DNA from: Cardinalis cardinalis
Lineage: Eukaryota > Chordata > Aves > Passeriformes > Cardinalidae
Reading direction: 5' to 3'
DNA: 64,000 nucleotides
Assembly (NCBI GenBank): GCA_014549065.1
Contig: JACDOX010000038.1
Location: 3,479,719-3,543,718, forward strand
This document shows, piece after piece, positions 12,101 through 22,989 of the stretch. Each line of letters opens with the position of its first letter. Position 1 is the first letter of the stretch. The notes under the pieces were generated by a model that saw only the letters and a list, made by a program, of their open reading frames with translations, had not been told where the DNA came from and did not search any database. The position numbers and the translations under genes are program-made.

Positions 12101-12985
12101 GTATCTGGGGAGGTAGTAGAGGAGGTAAAGGAATATTCTTGGACAGTATTGTGGAACTGGATAGGAGCAGGAGGATGGTTCTGGTATGAGCAAAAGCAGA
12201 GTAATGCAAACCCTGCTCTGTAGTTTCTGTCCCTTTTGAGGTATGGAGCTATTTCCCTTCAGCACAGTATGTCATTGCTCTTGACCCTCGCAGCTAAGAT
12301 TGCCAGTATGTTGGCTTTCCTTCTTCACTGAGATAAAAGTGATCCCTGAATGCCATCTTGGTCCACAGTTGTTTTGATAACTGATTCCTTTCCCTGTCCA
12401 TGCCTCTTGTGTTTTTCCTCCTGTCTCTGCATGTGGAGGTCTTATATGTCCCCACAATTCTGCTACACCTCCCGTGACACCAGCCCTCCCCNTGACCTTA
12501 AGACTGCTTATTTCCTCCCCTGTACTTTGCTTTCCAGGATTAGAAGCTGTGGTCAGAAAAATAGCCACTGGTCATTCTATCTACTACCACCCTCTCCTAC
12601 CCCTCTCCATCTGGTGCTAGGGAAGAGCTTGTGCTCTGTTCAGCTGGCTAGTTCTGGCACAAAGCTGGACTGCTATAGGAGTGAGAGGGCTGTGCCCATG
12701 CTGGATGTGTATCTCTGTGCGGGTGAGGAGCATCCGAGGCAGGCACCCTTTCCTCTTTTTATCAGACTGTGCTCATTTATTTTACCATCTGTTTTCCCAG
12801 TGCTGGAGATGATGCTGGGGATATGTGACTTGGGGCACTCAGGCAGAAACTGGCCTGCACAAGGCCAGCCATGTGTTTGCCTCCTAGCAATGCAGCGGTC
12901 AGCAGCAAATTCTTTGCTGCTGCCTCCTCTCAGTATGGGAGAGAGCAAGTGTGGGCCTGGATGTGTAGGAGACACAAAGAAATGA
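6141..12985. other. Intergenic DNA, no gene recognised
   Basis: No recognisable protein, splice-linked exon set or structured RNA was found. The longest open frames (minus strand 10542-11171; plus strand 12350-12985) have no recognisable domain and sit in purine- or pyrimidine-skewed DNA. Confidence 0.6.
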
Positions 12986-13430
12986 ATTGTGGCAGGGGGA
13001 GAAAGGGAGAGAGGCACTGGGATACATGTGTATCAGCTGGAGAGAACTGTGGGAAGGAGGGACAGACAGACAGATGGGCAGAGTTGGGGAGGAGGAAGAA
13101 TGGATTGAAGAGAGGGAAAAACATACAGAACAGGNAGAGACAAAGAAACCGAGTGGCTGGGGGGCAGCAAGAGAAAGGCTGTGAAGGAAGGAAAGGCAGG
13201 CCGATTTGGCAGGGTTGTGGTGTGGAAATCAATGGATTGTCTGCGGGAGAGAGATGTGTGCCAGCCAGGTGTTACACTCATAGATAAGTGGATAACTACA
13301 GAGGTGGAGATAAATTCCGTGTGTGTGTGTTTATACAGGCCTGTGTAAGGGTGAGCTGAATGAATGGGAGTGAGGAAGGGGAGCCATAAGGAAAGAGGAC
13401 AGTGAAAGCAGAGCAACAAAAGAACAATGC
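12986..13430. repeat. Purine-rich low-complexity block
   Basis: The + strand is dominated by G and A, for example GGGAGAAAGGGAGAGAGG and GGAGGAGGAAGAATGG, with a short ACAGACAGACAG run near 13062. The skew explains several overlapping ORFs here. No gene is supported. Confidence 0.7.
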
Positions 13431-13949
13431 TAGATAGAGATGAACCCTTGGAATGCAAACAAGCTGGCATCAGGCAGTGGAGAGAAAGGGATTTGTATGA
13501 AAAGAAGGGAGACCAACTGCATTCATATATTTGGGGCTGAGGTTTTCTTCTTGGAACCTGAAAGAGGTGGCAGGGCAGCCATCAGAGCACAATTCCCCAG
13601 TACTAAACAGAAGCATTTTTATGCATTCAGGGCTCACTGCCAGTGCACAGAGAGACCCAGTGGACCCAGGAATGTAAATGCCACTGTGCTAGTGCAGACA
13701 GTTTCCTACCTGCTGAACTGCAATCTGTACCTGAGTGTTTGCAACCTGTGGACTGCCTATTTCAAGCATATCTGCTTGACTATTAGAAACTGCTTAAGAT
13801 GGCAGCTCAGATATTTATTTATCCTCCTTTCCTTTCCTCTTGCCCTTTTCCTCACAGTGTATTCATAATAGAAAAGGAGACATGAAAAANTAGTGCCCAG
13901 ATTCACAAGCACCTTCTTATTTCTTCCGCCTTGTTTCACAGACAATGGT

Positions 13950-14235
13950 TTGCTTTGCTGCCTGACTTGATGTCCCCCTCTTCCCTTTGACCATTTATTT
14001 TCTCTTCTGTACTTTCCTCTGCTTTTTTCCAGCTACTTCTTTCTCTCTTCCTTCAATTTTCTACAATTTTAAGTTTTTTATTGTCCCTGTAACTCCCTCC
14101 CCCTTTCTCCATTGTGTTCTGGATTAGGAGCCCTGTTTCTTTCGTTCTGCTCCTTTTCTCTCTCCCTGATTCCTCCATCTCCTTCTGTCTGTGCCTGTCT
14201 GCCTGCTTTCTTTCACTCACTGTCTGTCTCTCTTG
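13950..14235. repeat. Pyrimidine-rich low-complexity block
   Basis: The + strand is mostly C and T, for example TCCCTTTGACCATTTATTTT and CTTTTCTCTCTCCCTGATTC. It lies about 0.5 kb after the purine-rich block at 12986-13430, so strand composition flips within about 1 kb. Confidence 0.6.
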
Positions 14236-17200
14236 AACTGGGTTGTGAATTCTGTTGGCATCAGAGTGGGACAAACTGTAAAACCGAGGTTCCCGGAGGG
14301 CCAGGTTGTGATAATTTTATTTTTACAATGTCCTTGGATGTGTAAAGGTGTTTGTTTGAGGGGGAGGAGCAGTGCATGTGCTCCATGTGGGAGAGGAGAG
14401 AGGAGTGCAGGCCAGAACAAATGAAGCTTATAACCAATATAGGTCAGTTGCAGAGAAAAGTCCCAATGGTCTGTGAAATAGAGAAGTGTTTTGTCATTTC
14501 AGACTGGCTAGTGGAAAGATGGCAAATGAATAGTTTTATCTAACAGACACAGGAAAAGGATCCTGTCAGAGAATGCAGTAGTGATGAGCATGGGAGGAGG
14601 ACTAGCTCTGCGTAGGGGATTGCTCATCTCCCAGCCNCCCCCGTAACCCAGGGAAAAAACAGCCTTTCTCCTGCTCTGAGCTGCCTACTCCTCTGTGTGT
14701 TCCTATGTCTCTGCTATGGACTGCAGAGCATGGCTGAGAGATGCTTCCCTGTGTCCTCTGCCAGACTAGCTCTCTCTGTTAAAGAGCACAACAACTGAGC
14801 AAATAAATTAGAGAAGCACAAAGGAGAGCCATAATTCCACACTCTTGGAGGATGGGCTGGAGTGCTTGGTCAGCCTCTGCTGAGGTCAGCTGCCAAAGAG
14901 ACCCACATAGTGGCAGAGAGGCATCATCAAGGCCCTAAGCGTGGTCTGGTGGAGCTGTATGAACCAAGTGCACTGCTGGGAATTGTTTTGCTCTGCAGTA
15001 GGCTTCTCACTTCTCATGATTTGCCACCGTATAAATGAATGCTGCTTTCTGATCATTCCCAGAAATTTTCAAAAGTGGTCAGTAGCTGCAGTGAATGACT
15101 GAAAGTGTCAAATACTGATGAACCCACTATTTGGCCTTGGAATTTTAGATTTAATTTCTATTAAGAAATTTGTTGGTTCATGAGATCAAAACTATTGTGT
15201 TAAATGACATTAAAACATCAAAACAGAAATCTGGATTTTCAGAGGTGTTTGGAGCCCCTCTAAATTTGACATGAGATGTTGACTCCTTAGCACAACTGAA
15301 AATCAGGACAGTTCCACTGTCTAAACATGGAGTTAGAGGCCTAAATAGACTTATGTGTTTTGCTTCCTTCTTTAAAGTAGGCCTTTATTCCCAAGGCAGA
15401 GAATACCACCTCTTCACAATTTCTATCCATGGAATACTCTTCTATGCAGCACCATAATGCTCCAGTCTAGCATCTGACTGGCTTAATCTGATGTGTTTAA
15501 CCTACTTCTTCTATAGGAATTTACTTGAGGGATCCTAAACCATTACAATGGTAATGTGAAAACAAATCTTAGGAATTCATACAATACAAGAGCTCTGTGG
15601 TCACGATGTATCAGCTGACTTGCTCAGAAACAGTGTCTTAGGTACTTCTACACCTCATGGGGTGCCTCCCTGACTATGTGGGACTACAGAAGTAAATCCT
15701 TCTCACATTAAAATTGGTAGCCTGTTTCTGGCATCATTGGGATATGCTGATTCTGAATTCTCTTAGAATGCCAACTCACTGAACTCCTGAATAGATGCTG
15801 TGATATGTGCTGCTCTTGATATGTCCCTCTGAAAATTCAGAGGGATTAAATAGCCTATCCTAGACACTAACCATTTATCTTCCTTTTCTTGGGATGCTCC
15901 TTCAAGAATCCTTTTAACCCTGATATACTAACTGAGCATCAGAGAAGTTAAATGTCCAATATTCCTGCCCTGATATCCTAAACTATCTGACAGAAGAAAA
16001 GCTTGGGCTATCCTAAAGGTGAAAGTTTGCATAGCTGTCTTGCAGTACTGTCTGTCAGTACCACCAGACCTAGGAGACCAAGTCTGTCCATGGAGGAAGC
16101 CCCAGTGATCCCTCTGTGGCTGCAGAGGTCTAGATGGCAGAAGCTCATATTAGGGCCGGACTGTGACTTTAAATGATGATACTGAATAGATGTGGCTGCG
16201 CAAGATCCTCATGTCTGTCCCCATCTGTGCCCTTTACGCTGGAAGGAAGACTGATATCCCAGGATATCGATCAGTGTCAACACAAACCATCCTCACTGTA
16301 TGCCTCACCTTTACATCAGCATTTATCATTGCAATGATGCTTCCAAGAAGATTCTGAAAGCCTTTAGAAAAAAGTAAGGCCTTTCTCTTTTTTGACTTAC
16401 TAACTGATTACATGGTTTTGGTTTTTTTTCTTTAAGAACCAAACCACAGCCCATGTACATTTCCTCAGGGGAGTATCATGAAACTGTTTGTCAAGAAATG
16501 ATGACTGCTTTCAATTTGGACTTTGGACTTTCTGAAATCCAGTCCTCTGACCAGAAGAAACCACCCATTCTATGAGAGACAAATCAGGAGTGATGGTCTA
16601 ATCTAGTTACAGTCAGTGGATAAGTGGACAAAGGCTTTACTGGGGGTAACATAGTTATTGGTGCCCATACTTCAGGCACAAAGGGCAGTGAGACCCGTTG
16701 CCTCTCTGATCCATTCTGGAGACTCTTCCCTGTGCCTTAGGCCCTAGATCAGATTCTGATTACAAAACCTGTGCCAAAAATTTTCACCAACTTTTTGTTG
16801 CCTGAAATATGCTTTGAGGGGTGGATGTATGTAGATGTCAGTGGGAACTGTTTGTGCCTGGCTTTGGATATGAATGTGAATTAAAAAGAGAATTTCCATT
16901 AAGGATCTAGGGATACAGCAAAGGAGAGACAATGGCTGTATGCTTGTGAATAAGTGGGTCTCAAGCTGGATTTCTATGGTATGTGGTTAAGGCAGGGGTA
17001 AGGGAGTGTAGAGGCGTGTATTTATTTATACTCAAGACAGTCCAACATGAAGGTAGCCTGGGATTATAGATTAAGTGTAGAAAAATGTGTGTTCTGGAGA
17101 GGATAAGTATGAGGCACAGCATCTGAGTGAGGAAGAGTGTCTTTAGTTTAGCATACTTATGTAAATACATAGGGATAGACGGGCTGGTGGGAGGGGGAAT

Positions 17201-20200
17201 GTTCTCACAACTTATATTCCCTGCTAGTCATATTCGGTGTGTGTGTGCGTGTGCGTGTATGTATATATATATCCATATGCATATATGCTCACTGAGAGTG
17301 CTTTACCAAATACTAGAATTCCAGCTAGAATGACTTGTTAGCAGCCTGCTCTCTGTTAGAGCTAATGGGTTGCACGTATTGATTGTTTTCTATTTCCATT
17401 GATTAGGAGGCTGCTGTACATACAAACCTTAGCATAGCATGGAAAGAGAAAGGGAGGCAAAACAGTTCACATTGCAGCAACTCATCATGGTGGAAAATTC
17501 ATCCTGATATCTCAGTCTTCTCCAACTATCTCTTCTGAGTAGAGAAGGAAGGCATTCCTTTTTTGCAGAAATCAACCCTCAGGGCTCATGAGAGGACACT
17601 TTTTGTTTCTCAACCGTCTTCAAGTATACCACTCAATGGAAGAAAAGATGTGTAAGAAAAAGGGAAAAAGGAGTCTCACATGGAAGGCACAGGAGTTGTA
17701 GCTTCAAGACTCAATCTGAAACACTTCTCTTGGGGACCCGTGGGTACCCAATTCATTCATAACAGCACCCAGATCCCACTAAAAACAGCATAAACACTTT
17801 CACTTTGGTGTGTGTTATGAACACATTCTGGATTTTTCAGTGCCTCTGGAAACTAATGAACATATTACTTTGCAGGAGTGTTGTGAGGCTAAATGAACCA
17901 TTTGTACAAGATTTGGCTTGGAAGAGGACATAAGTGAGAAACTGAGGGACTTCTGTATGGCAGCATTAGAATGTCATACTTGGTGCCTGCCAGAGTCCAC
18001 TCCTGCCTATCACAAGAGTTTTTTTAGGCTCTCCCAGGGCAGAACCTGCACCCATTTTGCATGGAAATCTGCTCATTTTAAGTGATAGACCTCCATATCC
18101 TGTATCTCCCCTCTTTAATTTCTGGTCACAGAGTTACACTAGAGATGACTTTGCTGTAGTATTGATTGTCTGATGTTTAAACTGTGTTGTTGATCTTCAA
18201 GTTACATGAACCTGAAGATAAGAAGAGAGGCCCAGGGAGGCTTTTGCCATCTGCATTTATCTCCCTATGTCTATCATCTCCGTCTCTAGCTCCTTCACCT
18301 GCAGGTCTCTGGCAAAACCCACAAATCTTTCTATGGCTTTCTAGTTTGTTGAACTGGTCTAAGAAAACCACCAGTATGCAGATATGATGTCAATAATGTT
18401 TCTCAAGTGCTTTGGGACCCTTTGCTTTGGATATCAGTGATGACTGCTGTGATCACCCCATCTGCTTTTCTAACAATACAGATATGTGACTTTTTCTTTT
18501 CCAGTAGAATATCTTACATTTTCATTCTCTTTATACACCATATCTCATTTCTCTCTTCTCGGCCCCATTGGCTTCCTGTTCTGTGATCATCACCCTAACC
18601 CCAGTTTGTTTTTTCNAACATCTCCTCTGCTGGTGCATTTCCCTATTAACACCTCCGCTCTGCCTGCAAATGCAGCTGCACCANCTCTATCTCTTTTACA
18701 GCTCATTACAACAGCTCCTTCTCAGCTGGCCTCCCCAGGATGAAGATTCCTAGATCCAATTTTTATACACTATTGCTGTTTGATTTTATCCTATGTACCA
18801 AAGAGCTCCACTGCAACACTGAATCCACAAACACTATTCAGTCTCATTACCATCCCATGGAGTTGCTTCCGACTTTGTGCCCTTCATCTCGCTTCCTGCA
18901 TCTTTCTCGTGCCCCTTTTTTTCCTACAGCACTGCCCCTTCTCTCCACAAATAGCAGCACTCTTGGTTTGCCATTGGAAGCAGACTTCCTGTGGCTCCCT
19001 GTCTCATCAGCTTCTCATTTCAAGTAATTTAAAATGTAATTTAAAATCTCTCTATTTCCTCCAGACTATTAATTTCTCTCTCCTTACTCTTCTATAGATG
19101 TCATTCTGTGTTGCACTATTCAGAAAATGCGTCTGTTGTAAAAATCTGCCACAGTGGTTTTATTCTGTATTCTTGGTTTGTATTATAATTTTTAATGATT
19201 CTTTGTAGGAAAGACGAAATCTCAGCACAGCATCTAACCACAGCACAAGCAGTCACACAGGACAGTCTGGCATTTGCATTGCCTTTGTTCCATTCTTCTC
19301 CTGTGGTATTTAGAACTGTAGAGGGGTTATTGTGAATGGCCTAAGAGTATATAAGTAGGGTAGTAGGAAGAGAATTATTTCTGGAAACTGGGAAGTGTGA
19401 GGCAGGAAGCCATGTTTAGTTCTGATCCCAAGATGCACTGAGCTCTCATAGGTCTGACTTCTGTTAGCCAAAGATTATAGAAATTTTGTAGAAATTGCCA
19501 TCTTGCAAACATGGCCTTCTTACACTGGCAATTTCTTTGGAGAGAGCATGGCCTTCTCTTGTTACTGTAACACAGTATTTGAGAGTACAGAGTAACTGAG
19601 GAGCCAGCCTTCCTTGGAAGTATGAGGTCCGGATTTCCAGAGTGGTTTTCTTGTCCACACATGAGATGTTTGTGCCTGATGGATTTAAGTGCAAGAATAG
19701 CCAAATGAAGATTTTTCTTCTTCAGAATCTTTCAGACTCCTGGCCCAGGCTTTCTATCTTTCTTTGAAGAATGAGAAGATTTGAATATTGGTGTGGGATT
19801 GGAAAGGAACAACTACTAACACAAAAACAAAATGCTCAGAGCCCCAAGAATTATTTATTTTTCCCTTATGCCTTCCTCTTCAAGGCCCCTTCCCTCTTTC
19901 AGGAGATATATAAGGGGAGGAGAGGTCCTTGGGTGATCTTTCCCTAGCTTTCAAGCTAAGAGCCTCATGGAGCTTCCTCAGCACACGCCATCCCTTATAG
20001 GGCCATAATCTCCCACCAGCTTAGGGGTGCTCTCCACATCCTTCTCCCTCCCAAATTCCTTTGCACCAAGGACAACAGTTCAGAGAGCTTGTCCACAAAC
20101 TACCATCCTCCACATTCTTCCAGCAGGCTGTACTCAGAGCACTAAAAATGCAGAGTACAGTATGCACCTGCCCCCTTGTTCATCCCCAGCTGTTCAGCAG

Positions 20201-21430
20201 CTCCAGGGTACAGAAAGAGCCCCCCCAGCTCCCCCAGCTCCAATGGCAGAGGGCAAGGCTAGGATTCCCCCAGATGAACTAGGTACTATGTTTGTCCACA
20301 AAGAATATTTCAGTGATCTCACTGTCTTCTATGACCTCTCCCTTTTTCTGCCTTTCCTGGGGCCTCTTCTGCCTGCTGATGGTGATTTGTATATGGCTGA
20401 TGCTGGACAACCATGAGTGCTTGCTGGTAAACACCTCAACCTCAGTGTGAGGCCAGCCTGGATTGAACCCTCCAAATGGGGGAAATGACCCCGGGTCTGT
20501 AGGGCAGACAGTGGCCCCTTGACTGCTTGCTATAGAGCCCTTCATGTCCATGAGTCCTGGGACAGATTGTCCTGGAAGGGCAGTCCCAGTCTGCACCCAG
20601 AGAGGGAGTAGGGAGAAGAGGTAACTGGAGTTATGAAATTGCAGCATGGCTGAAGCTCTCCAACTGGTTCAACTTCCCAGCACCCCCTTCCCCCAGCGCT
20701 GCTCCCCCGCATAGAGCAGCAGTGAACCTCAAGCAGATCTCCTGGTCTAATTTTTCACTGAACAATGAATCTGATCAGAGAGAAACAAAATCGGTTGCAT
20801 CAAGAATTAGATTATTTCTTTTCTTCATGATTGTTGCATTAATGAGCAGCTACATGTATAGAACCAGGAGGTGACTAATGTAATTAACCTGGTGTAATGA
20901 TACTGCTGAGGAAGAGAGAGAGGATTATGACATACTTAGATGTCAGTATTGCACAATTTTGTATGTGTTCCCTGTACTATCGGGTTGTGTCTGACACAGA
21001 AAACTTAAGCAGTGATAGATTTCAGTCTGCATCCATTCAGCTCATGCGTCTTTCTGTGTAAAATGAGGATGTGAAAGGTGGATTGCTTTCCCAGGGTTGA
21101 GGGGGTGGAGGTATTCAATTTTGGTGGTGTCTTTCCTTAACAAAATGATACTAATTATCATAAATCGTCCTTTCTCATGAAGAATCTTCCCAAAATGTCT
21201 GCTTCTTGGAGCAGGCATTGGGATTTCAGTGAAATCCCCGAAGACAAAGTAAGAACACGGGGATCGACACAACGCTGGTCAGGGGGAGGCAGAGGGACGG
21301 AAAACGAGCAGCACCAAGACATATGTAACTTGCAGCAAACCCGAGAAGAGTGAAGAGCAAGCACTTAAAAATCATAACAACAGCAATAAGAGCAGAAATA
21401 CATGCTTATTTTTAAATTACCCTTCCACGT
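14236..21430. other. Intergenic DNA upstream of CACNG2
   Basis: No gene recognised. It includes a TG/TA microsatellite at 17235-17286, a C/T-rich section at about 18486-19100, and an AT-rich element-like section at about 20740-20950. Open frames here lack recognisable protein features. Confidence 0.6.
17235..17286. repeat. (TG)n/(TA)n microsatellite
   Basis: Alternating GTGTGTGTGTGCGTGTGCGTG followed by TATGTATATATATA and CATATGCATATATG. Such alternating purine-pyrimidine DNA is polymorphic and prone to the Z form. Confidence 0.85.
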
Positions 21431-21830
21431 TACAATTCACCCGCCTCCTGGGGAGAGAAACGGCTGGCTGAAGTTTTGTGCGGGTCTAACTGCGGTGTGC
21501 GGGTCGCACTCGCAGCTCCGGGTACCTACGGCGGGGATGCGAAGGAGGCTGAGCTGGGGGGCGGCGGTGGAGGGGGAAAGGCGATAAGCGAGGGAGAGAC
21601 CCAGCGCCGTCTTCCCCTGGGCTCCGCGGCGGCCGCGGGGAAGCGACCCTCGCCGGAGCCGGCAGCGGCGGGCGAGGCGCAGGGCGGGGGCAGGCTGCCC
21701 CCCCGCCCCTCGCTGCCTGCCTGCTGCCTGTGCCTGCCCGCGCAGAGCGGAGCGGGGCGGAGGAGGAGGGAGGCTGCCGCCCGCGGATGCTGGGGCGCGG
21801 GCGGCGCGGGCAGGGCGGGCGGCGCGGGCA

Positions 21831-21972
21831 GGGAGCTGTCCTTCAGCACCGCGGGCCGCGGAGCGCTCCGCCCGCACCGCCGCCCGGGGAGCTGTCCTGC
21901 AGCACCGCCGGCCCGGGAGCGCTCCGCCCGCACCGCCGCCCGGGGAGCTGTCCTGCAGCACCGCCGGCCAGC
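21831..21972 (+). repeat. 56-bp tandem repeat, about 2.5 copies, inside the CpG island
   Basis: Copies begin at 21831, 21887 and 21943; the last is partial. Each starts GGGAGCTGTCCT, continues with CAGCACCGC and, in the two full copies, carries the palindrome GAGCGCTC (21861 and 21917) followed by CCGCCCGCACCGCCGCCCGG. Copies 1 and 2 differ at only a few positions, so the duplication looks fairly recent or homogenised. 56 is not a multiple of 3, so the repeat is not protein-coding. Confidence 0.9.
21842..21862 (+). promoter_or_regulatory. RE1/REST-like site in repeat copy 1
   Basis: TTCAGCACC, a perfect left half-site of the REST element, is followed at canonical spacing by GCGGGCCGCGGA. By my alignment 16 of 21 positions match the consensus RE1. 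Mismatches fall inside the right half-site, so binding is uncertain. Confidence 0.35.
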
Positions 21973-22260
21973 GCCGACACCGACACCGCCGCCGCCGCCG
22001 CTGCCGCGGGGGAGCCGTCCAGCGCCGCGCCGCCAACGCCGCCGCCGCCGCCGGCTTGATGCAGTAGCGGGGCCCGGGAGTCGCCGGGGGCCGCCGCGGG
22101 GCAGGGGGTGCCGCAGCCGGGCTCCGCTCCGCGACCCCCGCCCGGGAGGGGCGCCGCGCCTGTCCCCCTCCTCCCCCTCCCCAACCCCCCCTTCCAGGAG
22201 CCCCCCTCTCTCCTCGCCCACCTCCGCCGGGAGCGAGCGCCGCGGCTGTGCGGAAAAGCC

Positions 22261-22338
22261 ATGGGAGGCAAGACCTCGGCACCTGTTCAGCTGAAATCAA
22301 GGGCTTACAGTATACTGGGCACTCTGGCTTGGTGGTAG
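22261..22338 (+). promoter_or_regulatory. Upstream ORF 1 in the presumed CACNG2 leader (25 codons)
   Basis: ATG in the context AAAGCCATGG: G at -3 and G at +4, a near-ideal Kozak site. The frame begins MGGKTSAPVQ and ends TLAWW before TAG. It is the first well-placed ATG after the CpG-rich core. If the transcript starts upstream, most scanning ribosomes should meet it before the main start. Confidence 0.5.
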
Positions 22339-22459
22339 GAGCGAGCAAAAGGAAGGAGAAGCAAGCAAGAAAAAGTGAGAGAGGATTGGAGCCACTGCCG
22401 CTGCCGGGAAAAAAAAAATAAAAACCCAAGGAAGATAACTGGGAAGGAAAAGGATTTTC

Positions 22460-22558
22460 ATGGCGCAGGCTGCAGAGCTAAGCAAGAAGACTGAAGGTTG
22501 CATCTCTGCTCTTACAGTCTCTAACTGTCTAGGTCCAGATAATGAGAGATTGTGTTGA
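22460..22558 (+). promoter_or_regulatory. Upstream ORF 2 (32 codons)
   Basis: ATG in the context TTTTCATGG (weak -3 T, good +4 G). Begins MAQAAELSKK and ends ERLC before TGA. It overlaps a third upstream ORF that starts at 22542 in another frame. Confidence 0.4.
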
Positions 22559-22643
22559 GGATGCTGCTGCTGCTCCCCTGTTCACTGTGGAAGCCATCTC
22601 CAAATTAGCCATTACATATGGAAACTGGAGACCAGAATTTTAG
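22542..22643 (+). promoter_or_regulatory. Upstream ORF 3 (33 codons) with two shorter ones nested
   Basis: Begins MRDCVEDAAAAPLF and ends NWRPEF before TAG. Two more upstream ATGs fall in the same area in other frames: 22561-22608 (15 codons) and 22618-22656 (12 codons). All of this assumes the region is leader rather than intron. Confidence 0.35.
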
Positions 22644-22659
22644 AAAAAGGGATTAAGGC

Positions 22660-22920
22660 GTCTCATTTTGGGGGGGGTTCTCTCTTTATTTGTTTGGTTT
22701 TTCTTGGTTCTTTTCTCTCTTCTTTTTTTCTTTTTCCTTTTTCCTTTTTTTATATTTCAACCAGAACGTTTCCGATTTAAAAGGCAAGCCTCTTCCCGTG
22801 TGGTCTTTCTAATTTACACTCTTTTCCGTGGGCTTTCTTACCTCCCTTTTTTGATATCTATCTCTCTCTCTCTATACCCATTATATTATTAGTCGGAATT
22901 ATTATTCTTTTATTTTATTA
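22660..22920 (+). other. T/C-rich stretch of the presumed CACNG2 5' leader
   Basis: After a run of eight G the sequence becomes a polypyrimidine-rich tract (TTCTTTTTTTCTTTTTCC), with a short (TC)n at about 22858-22875. Several tract-plus-AG combinations could act as splice acceptors, so a spliced 5' UTR cannot be excluded. Confidence 0.5.
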
Positions 22921-22965
22921 AACACACACACCCCAAGAATCAGAAGGCGGTTGGGTATTTGTATA

Positions 22966-22989
22966 ATGAAGAATTATGGGGCTCTTTGA
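22966..22989 (+). promoter_or_regulatory. uORF overlapping the CACNG2 start codon
   Basis: ATG at 22966 with A at -3 opens a 7-codon frame (MKNYGAL) ending TGA at 22987-22989. The main ATG at 22976 lies inside it in a different frame. Translation of this uORF would compete directly with initiation at the main start. Confidence 0.5.

Larger units (their letters stand above)
21435..22300 (+). promoter_or_regulatory. CACNG2: CpG-island promoter region of CACNG2
   Basis: About 860 bp that are extremely GC- and CpG-rich compared with the AT-leaning surroundings, beginning near GTGCGGGTCTAACTGCGG and ending just before the first upstream ATG cluster. It lies 0.7-1.5 kb upstream of the CACNG2 start codon. 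There are many GGGCGG/CCCGCCC-type Sp1-like boxes and no clear TATA box. Large ORFs across it on both strands (up to 330 codons) are Arg/Ala/Pro/Gly-rich composition artefacts. The transcription start is not determined. Confidence 0.88.

Noticed and set aside
12350..12985. Plus-strand ORF of 211 codons
   Set aside because: Contains an N, shows no recognisable motif or domain, and is about the length expected by chance among thousands of frames in 64 kb.
21437..22429. Very long ORFs (up to 330 codons) on both strands through the CpG island
   Set aside because: GC-rich DNA has few stop codons. The translations are low-complexity Arg/Ala/Pro/Gly, the 56-bp repeat changes frame between copies, and several frames are open at once.
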